Below are positions 9,873-19,023 of a DNA stretch of 39,487 bases, piece by piece (the first letter of the stretch is position 1; the number at the start of each line of letters is the position of its first letter). The stretch spans positions 1-39,487 of the forward strand of contig QKAW01000037.1 in assembly GCA_003247135.1 (NCBI GenBank), written 5' to 3'. The notes under the pieces were generated by a model. The model searched no databases, was not told the DNA's origin, and saw only the letters and a program-made list of their open reading frames with translations. The position numbers were made by a program, and so were the translations under genes. This DNA is from Spirochaetales bacterium (GTDB lineage Bacteria; Spirochaetota; Spirochaetia; DSM-2461).

Positions 9873-10610
9873 TTATTTAATAAATTCTCCGCTTAAATAA
9901 CTATTCAATACACCATTATTATCTCTAATAATTACTTTACCCTGGTCATCTAGACCTTCTAAAGTTCCGGTAACTATTTTTTTGTTTTCAGGATTTCCAA
10001 CTGCAAATTTAACCTCTTCCCCTCTCATATAGAGCTGTTGATTTAACTCATCCAGCCAGTTCTTGTTCCCAAGAACATCGGAGAGTTTATTTAAAAAATT
10101 GGTTAAAACCATCTCAGTACTGTACCCTTTGTTGGCTAATAGAGACATAGACGTGGCCTTTTCTGCCAATTCATTCTCAAAGGTTAACTGGTTTACATTA
10201 ACACCAACACCTATTAAAAGATAACTCTTTTTTGCCTGACAAAGAATTCCTGATATTTTCCTGCCATCTACGACAATATCGTTAGGCCATTTAACTTCAG
10301 CCTTGCAACCGGTTAAATCCATAACCGTTTTTGACAGAGCCAAACCTGTACGTAATGGTATAGTTACATACCCATGACCTACAAAATCTTTTTTAAGAAT
10401 AAGTGTAAAAAGTAGATTGTTTTTTGACTGAGACTCCCATTTTCTTCCGGGAATACGACCTATCCCCCGGGTTTGAAAATCTGCAACTACTAAAGTTCCA
10501 TTAACGATATCATTTTCTATTAATGATTCAGCTTCCCACATAGTAGATGTAGTTGTCTCATGATAAAAGGTCAACCCTCCAAAGGGGTTTTCAATTTTCT
10601 TTAGATTCAT
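9873..10610 (-). CDS. birA: Biotin--[acetyl-CoA carboxylase] ligase (catalytic type, no HTH)
   Basis: Attaches biotin to the carrier lysine of biotin-dependent carboxylases through biotinyl-AMP. The 245-residue protein has STMWEAE near the N-terminus, the biotin-binding segment QTRGIGRIPGRKW (family GRGRxxRxW), KWPNDIVVDGRKISGIL with the key lysine, and LIGVGVNVN. The C-terminal SH3-like domain runs from about residue 195. It has no N-terminal helix-turn-helix, so it should be a ligase only and not a biotin repressor. It lies 40 bases after fapA in the same direction and may be co-transcribed with it. Confidence 0.92.
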   Translation of the reverse strand: MNLKKIENPFGGLTFYHETTTSTMWEAESLIENDIVNGTLVVADFQTRGIGRIPGRKWESQSKNNLLFTLILKKDFVGHGYVTIPLRTGLALSKTVMDLTGCKAEVKWPNDIVVDGRKISGILCQAKKSYLLIGVGVNVNQLTFENELAEKATSMSLLANKGYSTEMVLTNFLNKLSDVLGNKNWLDELNQQLYMRGEEVKFAVGNPENKKIVTGTLEGLDDQGKVIIRDNNGVLNSYLSGEFIK

Positions 10611-10650
10611 TTAAACATTAAACAATAGTAAGAGTAATTATTCAAGATAA

Positions 10651-11997
10651 TTAAAGTGGAACGTGTTCTAATCTGTAGCTCTCTGTATTTAAATAAAACT
10701 TTACCTTTCTCATCTCTTCAGTTACTGTGTATTTAAGACCGCAAATGGTTATAGTATTCCCCGGATATATAGTTCCATAAACTAAAACTGTTGCATCTTT
10801 AGCTTTATACAAATTACTGTTCTTCTTCCTGAGTTCTTCTTCAGCCTTTGTAATTGCTTCCTGGATCTGATCTATCAATACCTTTCGTTTTTCGGTTTTC
10901 CGATACTCCGGCAACTTTGTTAAGTGACCAAGTTTCTCTTTTAACACTTCTATTCTCTGGTTTAAGGAGTCTATAATTCTCTTGTCAATAAATGAGTATC
11001 CAGCTTCAATATCTCCATTTGGACTGCCAAGTTTGCCAATATTATATGCTTTAACTCCAAGTTCTGTGCAAATATGAGAACTTACAATAGCACCTTTTTC
11101 CCCTAAAACAAGTTTACCCAGAGTATAAATTGTGGAGTTCATAATATTTTTACTCACATTAATTCCATCTTTGGATTCTACATGGCAATTTTCGATGAAT
11201 TTGGCAGAAATCTTACCTCCTATCTTTAAGATAGCCTCTTTTCTACCTAGAATCCCCTGTTCTGCTATTAAATCCTGCCTGCATAGAACATCTGTTGCAT
11301 CAAGATTACTTTTGCAAAATAGAGAACCTCCTACTGCAATTTTAAACCCGTCCTTTACCTGCCCATCTATTATTACATCTTTAGGAAATGAAATGTTACC
11401 GGTGGAGTAATCAACATCACCCTGAATATGGAGAATATCATTTATTATTATCTCTCTTGTTTCTGTTACTTCGTATCTCCCAGAGATGGCTGAGTATAGG
11501 TTATTTTGATATTCTGCTGTATTTCTTCCATTTGTAAATTGAACAATTTTTTTCTTCTTAAATGGAATTGGTTTTGATCGGACACTCTTGCCCTCAACAC
11601 CACTACGGCCATTGTCGTACCGGGCTATAAGCTCTCCCTTTTTAACCAGAATAAAATTTGAAACCTCTTTAAAATCTACTTTTAGTTGACTTACATCAAA
11701 TCCCATAGCGTGATGAAAAAACTTCTCTTCCAGGTTCCAGTGTGGAGGTACTTCCGATAAAGGTAAGGTTCCTGTAGCAATTTTTACACTACTCATAGCT
11801 TTCCCGGTGCTATTGCAGTATGCTATTGTTGATTTAATAGTCTCCCAATCAATTCCAAAATCTATACCTGCCTCTGTTAATACCTTTTTTACATAGAGCA
11901 AATCGAGTTTTGCACCTTCCTGTAATGATGGAATAAAATCTGCGTAAGCCTTATATTCATCCTCTGAAAATGTAATTTTAATTTCACTATTGCTCAT
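10651..11997 (-). CDS. fapA: FapA-family protein (DUF342)
   Basis: Member of the DUF342/flagellar-assembly-protein-A family, about 448 residues. A family-typical N-terminal region with PHWNLEEKFFHHAMGF is followed by a central stretch of parallel-beta repeats (VDYSTGNISFPKDVIIDGQV, FKIAVGGSLFC and LDATDVLCRQDLIAE), then a coiled coil at about residues 335-395 (LNQRIEVLKEKLGHL, IQEAITKAEEEL) and a beta C-terminus. I prefer the ATG at 11997 over an in-frame TTG at 12015, because a TATAAT box at 12017-12022 would put the transcription start downstream of that TTG. No clear Shine-Dalgarno is present. In other bacteria the family affects polar flagellum placement or assembly; the exact role here is unknown. 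Confidence 0.85.
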   Translation of the reverse strand: MSNSEIKITFSEDEYKAYADFIPSLQEGAKLDLLYVKKVLTEAGIDFGIDWETIKSTIAYCNSTGKAMSSVKIATGTLPLSEVPPHWNLEEKFFHHAMGFDVSQLKVDFKEVSNFILVKKGELIARYDNGRSGVEGKSVRSKPIPFKKKKIVQFTNGRNTAEYQNNLYSAISGRYEVTETREIIINDILHIQGDVDYSTGNISFPKDVIIDGQVKDGFKIAVGGSLFCKSNLDATDVLCRQDLIAEQGILGRKEAILKIGGKISAKFIENCHVESKDGINVSKNIMNSTIYTLGKLVLGEKGAIVSSHICTELGVKAYNIGKLGSPNGDIEAGYSFIDKRIIDSLNQRIEVLKEKLGHLTKLPEYRKTEKRKVLIDQIQEAITKAEEELRKKNSNLYKAKDATVLVYGTIYPGNTITICGLKYTVTEEMRKVKFYLNTESYRLEHVPL

Positions 11998-12016
11998 ATT
12001 TATTTTTATCGACAAA

Positions 12017-12046
12017 ATTATATTAAAATAAAACTATTTTTTTCAC
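12017..12046 (-). promoter_or_regulatory. Promoter of fapA
   Basis: On the minus strand GTGAAA (12041-12046), an 18-bp spacer and a perfect TATAAT (12017-12022). A start near 12010 fits translation from the ATG at 11997. It sits back to back with the argR promoter and is within 10 bases of the first ARG-box candidate. Confidence 0.5.
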
Positions 12047-12053
12047 TTTACCC

Positions 12054-12102
12054 ATTGAACTATAATGCAAAGATATTCATAATATTCGTATAAATATGCA
12101 AA
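12054..12102 (+). promoter_or_regulatory. argR promoter with two putative ARG boxes
   Basis: A sigma-70-like promoter TTGAAC (12055-12060), 17 bp, CATAAT (12078-12083) precedes argR. Two 18-bp segments, 12054-12071 and 12085-12102, each match about 12 of 18 positions of the Bacillus-type ARG box by eye and share the core ATGCAA. Their centres are 31 bp apart, about three helical turns. The first overlaps the -35 box and the second lies at the transcription start. This would let ArgR repress its own operon. The matches were not scored with a matrix. Confidence 0.45.
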
Positions 12103-12118
12103 CACTTGGAGAATAATC

Positions 12119-12589
12119 GTGACATCCAGACCAGAGAGGTTAAAAATAATTCAAAGTCTGATTGAAGGTGGTGAAATAACAAGCCAGGATCAGTTATTAA
12201 GGCTGCTAAAAGAGAATATGGTAAGCGTAACCCAGGCTACTCTTTCCAGAGACCTGAAAATGCTTAAAGTGGGAAAAATTTCCGATGGAGCAAAGGGTTA
12301 CATCTACACTCTACCCTCTCTCCTAAATTTAAAAGAGTCAGAGCAGCAATATATAAGTGATTTTAAAAGAGGTTTTTTATCAATATCCTTTTCAAATAAT
12401 ATTTGTGTAATTAAGACTCTTCCTGGTCATGCAAACAGCACTGCTGCTGCTATTGACAATTTGTCTTTTGAAGAGGTTATTGGCTCTATTGCCGGTGATG
12501 ATACAATTATGGTTATACTAAGCGACGAAATTCCAAGAGAGGAATTTATTGAAAGTATAAAAAGTAAAATTGAAGATTTGGAGATATAA
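12119..12589 (+). CDS. argR: Arginine repressor ArgR/AhrC
   Basis: Arginine-responsive hexameric DNA-binding regulator, 156 residues. The N-terminal winged helix (about residues 1-70) contains SVTQATLSRDLKMLK, the conserved ArgR recognition region. The C-terminal oligomerisation and arginine-binding domain includes PGHANSTAAAIDN and the SIAGDDTIMVIL motif with the arginine-contacting aspartates. Translation starts at a GTG with GGAG about nine bases upstream. It is the first gene of the arginine operon, one base before argC, and ARG-box-like sites lie in its promoter, so autorepression is likely. Confidence 0.95.
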   Translation: MTSRPERLKIIQSLIEGGEITSQDQLLRLLKENMVSVTQATLSRDLKMLKVGKISDGAKGYIYTLPSLLNLKESEQQYISDFKRGFLSISFSNNICVIKTLPGHANSTAAAIDNLSFEEVIGSIAGDDTIMVILSDEIPREEFIESIKSKIEDLEI

Positions 12590-12590
12590 A

Positions 12591-13628
12591 ATGAAAGCAG
12601 CAATATTGGGTTGTACAGGATATACAGGTCTTGTTCTTTTAAGATATTTATTAAATCATCCGGAGATTTCCGAGATTATTCCGGTATCCTCCTCTTCTGT
12701 AGGATTATCTATTAGTGAATACGATCCGGGAATTTCAGATAAGATTCTGACAAAAAAAGTAAAAGATGGACTTTTAAAAAGTGTTGATGATGCTAAAAAA
12801 TCTAATCCGGATGTTGTTTTTGCAGCACTTCCCCATCTTGAATCTGCAAAAATATGCTCTGACTTTTTTGAAAGCTCAGTAATTATAGATCTATCAGCAG
12901 ACTTTAGAATTGAAGATGGAGAGCTTTTCAAAAAGGCTTATGGGGAACCTCATCCCAATCCACTGTTACAGAAGGAAGCTGTTTATGGTTTGTCAGAGTG
13001 GCACGGAGAGAAAATTAAGAGTGCAAAACTGATTGCGAACCCTGGATGCTATCCAACTGCATCTCTTTTACCATTATTACCTCTTTTAAAAGAGAATTTA
13101 TTAAAAGAGGAGATTATTATTAATGCTCTTTCAGGTATATCTGGAGCAGGTAGAAGTGCTAAACCGAACTCTTTATTTGTAAAAAGGGCTGAAAATGCAA
13201 ACGCTTATAACCCGGGAACGAAACATAGACATCAGATTGAAATAAAAAAAGAGTTAGACTTTGTTACCAGCACAGAAACAAGAATACTTTTTAATCCACA
13301 TTTAATTCCTGTAAGAAGAGGAATGGTTGTTACCACTGTTGCAAAATTAAAAACAGAGGTTAACGATGCAACAATAAAAGGAATTTATAATAAATATTAT
13401 GCAAATTCTCCATTTGTGAATATTTTAGAGAATTCTATTCCAGAATCCGGGGATTGTATCTATTCAAACAGATGTGATATTAGCTGGCAATTGGAAGGGG
13501 ATTCAATTATTTTATTCTCAACAATAGATAACCTAGTAAAAGGGGCTTCGGGTCAAGCAGTTCAAAACATGAATATAAGATTCGGTTTCGATGAAACCCT
13601 TGGTTTAAGTGTTAATGGAGAACTTTAA
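12591..13628 (+). CDS. argC: N-acetyl-gamma-glutamyl-phosphate reductase
   Basis: Third step of arginine synthesis: NADPH reduction of N-acetylglutamyl phosphate to the semialdehyde. The 345-residue protein opens with the nucleotide-binding GCTGYTG. It carries the catalytic cysteine in NPGCYPTA, and later HRHQIEI and HLIPVRRGM, all typical of the family. I chose the ATG at 12591, which has GGAG upstream and gives a Rossmann strand (MKAAILGCTG) at the N-terminus; an in-frame ATG at 12570 would overlap argR. Its stop overlaps the argB start by one base. Confidence 0.96.
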   Translation: MKAAILGCTGYTGLVLLRYLLNHPEISEIIPVSSSSVGLSISEYDPGISDKILTKKVKDGLLKSVDDAKKSNPDVVFAALPHLESAKICSDFFESSVIIDLSADFRIEDGELFKKAYGEPHPNPLLQKEAVYGLSEWHGEKIKSAKLIANPGCYPTASLLPLLPLLKENLLKEEIIINALSGISGAGRSAKPNSLFVKRAENANAYNPGTKHRHQIEIKKELDFVTSTETRILFNPHLIPVRRGMVVTTVAKLKTEVNDATIKGIYNKYYANSPFVNILENSIPESGDCIYSNRCDISWQLEGDSIILFSTIDNLVKGASGQAVQNMNIRFGFDETLGLSVNGEL

Positions 13629-14413
13629 TGAAACCTATAATTGTAATTAAAACAGGTGGAAAGGTTGCGGTTGAAGGGGAAGAACTTCTACAACTAATTA
13701 AGGAGATAAGGGAACTTTCCGACCTTTACAGTTTTATATTAATACATGGTGGTGGTGCTGAAGTAACAGAAGCCTCAAAAATTTATGGTTATGAAGCTAC
13801 TTTTGTAGATGGTGTAAGAATGACATCTCTGGGAGAGATGGGTATTGTTGATGCTATCCTCTCTGGGAAAATTAATAAAAGACTTGTTCGATTATTCCAA
13901 TCAAATGGAGTAATGTCTATTGGACTATCCGGGAACGATGGAATGATTTTTACAGGAAAAACCAAGGATGGGTCTAATGATAATAGAACTGGGGAAGTAA
14001 CAGAGACTAATCCTGCATTATTAAAACTTGTGCTAGAAGGTGGTTTTACCCCTATTATCTCTTCAGTTTCTATGGAGAAAAACGGTGCACCACTAAATAT
14101 AAACGCAGATGAAGCGGCACTGGCTATTTCTGAATCTTTAGTAGCAGAAAAGCTAATTTTTGTATCTGATATTGAAGGGATACTAAAAGATAAAAAGCTA
14201 ATAAAAAACGCGACAGCCGATGAGATCGAAGAAGAGATAGCGAATGGTATTATTTCAGGAGGCATGATACCGAAAGTAAGATCCTCAGTTAATGCTTTAA
14301 AAAAAGGGGTAAAAGGGGTTGTAATAAGCAACTACCTTAAATATGGAGATCTAAACCGTCTTATTAATAATAAAAAAGGTTCAATTATTACACTAAAAAA
14401 GGAGATAGTATGA
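13628..14413 (+). CDS. argB: Acetylglutamate kinase
   Basis: Phosphorylates N-acetylglutamate, the second step of arginine synthesis. At 261 residues it is a short, E. coli-type kinase of the amino-acid kinase fold. Visible motifs are IKTGGKV at the N-terminus, LIHGGGAEVT (phosphate loop), VDGVRMT, ININADEAALAIS (written NINADEAA in the core), FVSDIEGIL and GGMIPKV. It lacks the N-terminal extra helix seen in hexameric, arginine-inhibited enzymes, so feedback inhibition is less likely; that is inference. It is coupled to argC (TAATG) and argD (ATGA). Confidence 0.95.
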   Translation: MKPIIVIKTGGKVAVEGEELLQLIKEIRELSDLYSFILIHGGGAEVTEASKIYGYEATFVDGVRMTSLGEMGIVDAILSGKINKRLVRLFQSNGVMSIGLSGNDGMIFTGKTKDGSNDNRTGEVTETNPALLKLVLEGGFTPIISSVSMEKNGAPLNINADEAALAISESLVAEKLIFVSDIEGILKDKKLIKNATADEIEEEIANGIISGGMIPKVRSSVNALKKGVKGVVISNYLKYGDLNRLINNKKGSIITLKKEIV

Positions 14414-15585
14414 GTCCATATGTAAATAATCCGCCATACCCAAACAACTATGGAAGTAAATTTCTGGTTCTTGATAGAGGAGAAGGCTGTTACCTTTTCG
14501 ATAAAAATGGTAATAAATATCTGGATTTTGGATCAGGAATTTCTGTTAATGCTCTAGGTTATGGTCGGGAGGATTTAGCAGAAACTGCATATAATCAGAT
14601 GAAAAAACTTGTTCATACATCCAATTTATATGCGACTGAGCCTGCAATTGAGTTAGCTAAAAGACTTACAGCAACGGGAAATTTTGCAGCGGTACACTTT
14701 GGAAACAGTGGAACAGAAGCAAACGAAGCAGCATTTAAATACGCCAGAGCCTATAGCCAAAGGATTAAAGGTGATGGAAATTACAAAATTTTATCATTTT
14801 CCAATGCCTTTCACGGAAGAACTTTTGGAACAATGTCTGCAACTCCAAAAGAAAAATACAGAGCGCCATTCTATCCTTTAGTTCCTGGATTTGAAACTTG
14901 CGAGTACAATAATATTGAAGAGCTTAAGAAAACTTTAAACAGCCAATTTGCAGCAGTAATAATTGAGCCTTTACAGGGAGAGGGTGGGCTTGATTCAGTA
15001 TCAAGTGAATTCTGTGAGGCTCTTCATGAAATTTGCAAGGCAGAAGATATACTTATAATATCTGATGAAGTTCAGACAGGTTTCGGGAGAACTGGGGAAC
15101 TGTATGGATTTCAGACTTTTGGTCTAAAACCTGATATTATAACTCTTTCCAAACCGTTAGCTGGAGGTCTTCCTCTTAGTGCAACACTAATACCAAAAAA
15201 AGTTAATGATGTAATCCATATAGGAGAGCATGGTACAACTTTTGGTGGAGGTCCGGTAACTACTGCAGTAGCACTAAAAGTAATGGAAATAATAAATAAC
15301 AGTAGTTTTTTAGAAAATGTTAAAATATTAAGCAACTATTTTAAATCTGAATTAGAGAGTATAATTGAGAGGAAAAAAACAGCTGTTAAGGTTAAAGGTG
15401 AAGGATTGTTATTAGGTTTGCAGTTAGCAGACCCGGAACTAATTCCTTCAGTAATGGAAAAATGTCAAAACAATGGCTTACTTGTTCTAAGAACAGGTAT
15501 AGATACATTAAGATTTGCACCACCTTTAAACATAACAAAAGAAGAGATTAAATTAGGTCTGGAAATAATAGAAAAGGCACTTTAG
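14410..15585 (+). CDS. argD: Acetylornithine aminotransferase
   Basis: Class III PLP aminotransferase that converts N-acetylglutamate semialdehyde to N-acetylornithine; the family often also serves lysine synthesis. The 391-residue protein has YLDFGSGISVNALG, the PLP-phosphate motif GNSGTEANEAA, FHGRTFGTMSAT, EPLQGEGG, ISDEVQTGFGRTG and the PLP lysine in LSKPLAGGLPL, then HGTTFGGGPVT. It starts at an ATG overlapping the argB stop by 4 bases and is followed 9 bases later by argG. The position in the operon supports ArgD over an ornithine or GABA aminotransferase. Confidence 0.94.
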   Translation: MSPYVNNPPYPNNYGSKFLVLDRGEGCYLFDKNGNKYLDFGSGISVNALGYGREDLAETAYNQMKKLVHTSNLYATEPAIELAKRLTATGNFAAVHFGNSGTEANEAAFKYARAYSQRIKGDGNYKILSFSNAFHGRTFGTMSATPKEKYRAPFYPLVPGFETCEYNNIEELKKTLNSQFAAVIIEPLQGEGGLDSVSSEFCEALHEICKAEDILIISDEVQTGFGRTGELYGFQTFGLKPDIITLSKPLAGGLPLSATLIPKKVNDVIHIGEHGTTFGGGPVTTAVALKVMEIINNSSFLENVKILSNYFKSELESIIERKKTAVKVKGEGLLLGLQLADPELIPSVMEKCQNNGLLVLRTGIDTLRFAPPLNITKEEIKLGLEIIEKAL

Positions 15586-15594
15586 GAGTATAAA

Positions 15595-16863
15595 ATGGAA
15601 AAAAAGATCAAAAAAATTGCTCTGGCTTATTCAGGGGGATTAGATACATCAATAATTATACCTTGGTTAAAAGAGAGATATGAGGGTGTAGAAATTATTG
15701 GTATTTGTACAAATGTTGGTCAGGATGAAGACTGGGAAAATATGGAAGCAAAAGCTTTAAAATCCGGAGCATCCAAACTTTATATAAAGGATATAAAAGA
15801 GGAATTAGCTTCAGAATATATATTCCCAATGGTTAGAGCTGGTGCTATTTATGAAGGTAAATATCTACTTGGAACTTCTATCGCAAGACCACTGCAATCT
15901 AAACACCAGGTTAAAATAGCTTTGGAAGAGGGGTGTGATGCCCTATGCCATGGTTGTACAGGAAAAGGAAACGATCAGGTTCGTTTTGAATTAACATATA
16001 AAGCTTTGGCACCACAACTGGAAGTAATAGCTCCATGGAGAATCTGGGATATAAAATCAAGGGAAGATGCAATTGATTTCGCAACCTCAAGAGGAATAGA
16101 ACTAACAGTTACAAAGGAAAAAATCTACTCAAGGGACTGGAATATTTGGCATATGAGTCATGAAGGTGGAGACTTGGAAGACCTTTGGAATAGACCAAAA
16201 GAGGATATGTTTTTATTAACAAAATCCCCAAAAGATGCCCCGGACAAAGAGACTGAGATTGTTATTGATTTTGAAAAAGGTATGCCTATTGGATTAAATG
16301 GGGAAAAAATGTCAGCTTTCTCTATCTTAAAAACATTGAATAAACTTGGTCATGAGAATGGTATAGGTCGAAAAGATATTGTTGAAACACGACTGGTAGG
16401 AATGAAAAGCCGAGGAGTATATGAAACACCGGCAGGTACAATTCTTCATGAAGCTATAAGGGATTTGGAGATGATAACTCTTGATAGAGATACACTGGAT
16501 CTAAAACAGAAACTTGCTATAGATTACTCCAACCTCGTTTATGCCGGAAAGTGGTATACAACTGCCCGGGAGAGTTTGGAAGCTTTTATGGCAAAAACCT
16601 GTGAATTTGTAACAGGATCAATAAGAATAGTACTCTATAAAGGAAATGTATTAGTTACAGGAAGAAAATCTCCTTACTCATTATATCTGGAAGATTTAGC
16701 TTCATTTGGTGAGTCAAGCTACGACCATAATGATGCCCAGGGATTTATCAATTTATTCGGTTTATCCACAGGTGTAACAGCTATGGTTCACAAGAAAAAA
16801 CCTGCCGAAAGTGGCCCTGCTGCTGAAATGAAAATGATGGCAGCCACATTCCATCAGGAATAA
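15595..16863 (+). CDS. argG: Argininosuccinate synthase
   Basis: Condenses citrulline and aspartate with ATP to argininosuccinate. The 422-residue protein begins with the PP-loop LAYSGGLDTS and continues with CTNVGQ, YLLGTSIARP, HGCTGKGNDQVRFE and MKSRGVYETPAGT, all conserved in the family. It is slightly longer than the usual 400 residues because of a C-terminal extension rich in Met, Lys and Ala. RBS-like GGAG precedes the ATG. It is the last gene of the operon. argF, argH and a gene for N-acetylglutamate formation (argA or argJ) are not in this window. Confidence 0.97.
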   Translation: MEKKIKKIALAYSGGLDTSIIIPWLKERYEGVEIIGICTNVGQDEDWENMEAKALKSGASKLYIKDIKEELASEYIFPMVRAGAIYEGKYLLGTSIARPLQSKHQVKIALEEGCDALCHGCTGKGNDQVRFELTYKALAPQLEVIAPWRIWDIKSREDAIDFATSRGIELTVTKEKIYSRDWNIWHMSHEGGDLEDLWNRPKEDMFLLTKSPKDAPDKETEIVIDFEKGMPIGLNGEKMSAFSILKTLNKLGHENGIGRKDIVETRLVGMKSRGVYETPAGTILHEAIRDLEMITLDRDTLDLKQKLAIDYSNLVYAGKWYTTARESLEAFMAKTCEFVTGSIRIVLYKGNVLVTGRKSPYSLYLEDLASFGESSYDHNDAQGFINLFGLSTGVTAMVHKKKPAESGPAAEMKMMAATFHQE

Positions 16864-16875
16864 TATAGTAAAAAT

Positions 16876-16909
16876 AACCGATCAGGAGCATATTTTTGGT
16901 CGGTTTATT
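16876..16909 (+). terminator. Possible terminator after argG
   Basis: An 8-bp stem (AACCGATC pairing with GGTCGGTT, one G-U pair, 14-base loop) lies 13 bases after the argG stop, with a short TTATT tail. The U-run is weak. Confidence 0.45.
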
Positions 16910-16937
16910 CAAAATAATGCATAAATTTTAAAAATAA

Positions 16938-16966
16938 TTGACTCTGAATATACCGGAAACTATTAT
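16938..16966 (+). promoter_or_regulatory. Promoter of the cyclase gene
   Basis: TTGACT (16938-16943), a 17-bp spacer and TATTAT (16961-16966) form a near-consensus sigma-70 promoter ending 18 bases before the cyclase ATG. The 5' leader would be only about 12 bases. Confidence 0.6.
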
Positions 16967-16984
16967 TATACCGATAAGGTAGAC

Positions 16985-19015
16985 ATGAAAAGAATTAATA
17001 TTAAAACTTCACTCATATTCTGGGACATAGTAACTTTTATAGTAGTTTTTGTTTCCACCTACTTAATGTTTGAAGTTGTAATCAAAAATATAATATCGAA
17101 CACCAGTAACAGTGATTTTTATGAAAAACTCGACTCTATAGAAGCAGAATATTTCAACTCTCTGGATTACTTGGAAAATAAAGATACCCTTGTATACTTC
17201 GATTATATTGAAGACATTCTTGATTACAGTGTAAAATCTGGGGTAAACAAGGTAAAATATGATGATAGTATATTTGGAATAATTACAGATATTCATGGAC
17301 TGGAGCTTAAATCAGGAAAAAAGAATGATCCAGACTTTAAACTTGAGTTGACTACTGAAGTTATTCAGGATCTGAGAACAAAAGCCTCCCATATTCCTGA
17401 AGAAATAGACTTAAACATATATACTGAATTAATAGGTAAATGTAAAACAAGGGATGATGAGAGTTTTATAACATCATTATATAGAGTCAGTGATGATGAA
17501 AAATACAAAATCAGTAGAGAACTCTTTATTGAAGACAGAGACAAGTTCTATAAAATTACAACGGGAAGCGAGTACAAGACAGATGATACAATAAGTTATG
17601 AGTTTGTCTTTAATAAACAAAAGTACATTACAATTGCAGAGTACGCAAAACATGGTATTCTGGATCCTGAAAGAGATATAGTAACCTACCCTATTTTTAT
17701 AGTAGCTGACTTAAGCAGCGATTTCTTTTATCTAATTAACAAAGTACGAAATACATTTTTAATAATCCTGCTTATTGTATTTACACTGGTTGTAATAATA
17801 AAAATTGTTACTACAAGTAAAATTACAAGAGAAATAAGTTCCATAAGTAAAATTATAACCCAAGAGGGAGAAAACATAAGAACCCAGGGTTTAGTTAGAA
17901 AAAAGGTAAGAGATGTTAAAACAGATTTTGCAGAAACCTCAGTATTGTTTGACTCCTACGCAAACCTGCATCATCGTTTAAACACTCTAGGAGAAATAGT
18001 CTCAGGAATTTCTGACAAAGAGCTATTAACTGCGGTTTTAATGGAAACAACAAGTATTCTGGATCCCCATGAAGAGGAGATGACAGTTTTATTTCTGGAT
18101 ATTAAAGGTTTTACAACTCTTACAGAAAAGTATCAGGAAAAAGTATTTACAATTGTTAACTCAATCTGGGTAGAAGTTGAAAAAATTGTTGATAAGAACT
18201 TTGGAAAAATAAATAAGTATATTGGAGATGCATGTCTAATAATCTTTCAGGAAAAGAAAGGGAGAAACAGTTCATGCTTTTATGCTTTAAAAAGTGCTAT
18301 TCAAATACTTGAGAAGGTTGAGGAACTTAGAGAAGTTCTGGAGATTGATTTTAATTTTAGAGTCGGTTTGGATTATGGAACAATTGTATATGGAAAAACC
18401 GGAACAGAAAATAATTATGAGCTGGGTGTAATTGGAGATACTGTAAATACTGCAGCCAGACTTGAAGCTATAAATAAACAGTACAAAACAAATCTTTTAA
18501 TGACAGAGACTGTAGTAGAGAAAACATTAAATGATTTAAAAACGCTCAACCCCCACTTAACATTTTATAAGGTTGATAAAGTTAGACCAAAGGGAAAATT
18601 TGTTCCAAAAGAACTCTATACTATTCTGGTAAATAATGGGACACAATCCAGGTTCCTGGGTTCACAAAACTATGTGTTAAACATTAACCTAAAAAATATT
18701 CAATTAATAATGGATAATTTTACAAATGGAATAACACTATGGAAGGATTTTTATCAGGAGGCTGATGAGAATGAGAGAGTTAAGAAACATAAAATAGCTC
18801 TTGATTTCTGGAATGAGACTCTATTTAAAATAAAGAAAGCCTATCAGCAGGAGCCTCTACCAACAATGGAGAAGTATATCTCCAGAATTGTAACAATTAA
18901 TGAGTATGAATTATACAAAAGTGATAAAGAGAGCTGGTTTAAGAAAATTAGGCACGAAATTCAGGAACCGAGTGAAGATTGGATTAAATATGGATTTATT
19001 GAAATTGAAAAATAG
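16985..19015 (+). CDS. Membrane-bound class III adenylate/guanylate cyclase
   Basis: Two-pass sensor cyclase of 676 residues. Membrane helix 1 is at about residues 10-32 and helix 2 at about 255-278, enclosing a periplasmic domain of some 220 residues without a recognisable fold. A HAMP-like linker is followed by the cyclase domain at about 362-545. Both metal aspartates are present (D372 in FLDIKG, D415 in YIGDA), as are the transition-state Asn and Arg in NTAAR (N488, R492). The substrate lysine K411 is present, but the partner position, normally Thr or Asp in adenylate cyclases, is glycine (G481 in ELGVIG), so ATP specificity is not certain. About 130 residues follow the catalytic domain. 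The next gene starts 8 bases downstream, suggesting a two-gene operon. Confidence 0.9.
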   Translation: MKRINIKTSLIFWDIVTFIVVFVSTYLMFEVVIKNIISNTSNSDFYEKLDSIEAEYFNSLDYLENKDTLVYFDYIEDILDYSVKSGVNKVKYDDSIFGIITDIHGLELKSGKKNDPDFKLELTTEVIQDLRTKASHIPEEIDLNIYTELIGKCKTRDDESFITSLYRVSDDEKYKISRELFIEDRDKFYKITTGSEYKTDDTISYEFVFNKQKYITIAEYAKHGILDPERDIVTYPIFIVADLSSDFFYLINKVRNTFLIILLIVFTLVVIIKIVTTSKITREISSISKIITQEGENIRTQGLVRKKVRDVKTDFAETSVLFDSYANLHHRLNTLGEIVSGISDKELLTAVLMETTSILDPHEEEMTVLFLDIKGFTTLTEKYQEKVFTIVNSIWVEVEKIVDKNFGKINKYIGDACLIIFQEKKGRNSSCFYALKSAIQILEKVEELREVLEIDFNFRVGLDYGTIVYGKTGTENNYELGVIGDTVNTAARLEAINKQYKTNLLMTETVVEKTLNDLKTLNPHLTFYKVDKVRPKGKFVPKELYTILVNNGTQSRFLGSQNYVLNINLKNIQLIMDNFTNGITLWKDFYQEADENERVKKHKIALDFWNETLFKIKKAYQQEPLPTMEKYISRIVTINEYELYKSDKESWFKKIRHEIQEPSEDWIKYGFIEIEK

Positions 19016-19023
19016 GATACAGA

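Noticed and set aside
12570..12590. Earlier argC start at 12570
   Set aside because: It overlaps argR. The ATG at 12591 has a good ribosome-binding site and begins exactly at the Rossmann strand.
13789..14331. Minus-strand frame of 180 codons inside argB
   Set aside because: argB is clearly recognisable on the plus strand with all motifs and overlapping operon neighbours. The opposite frame has no recognisable domain.
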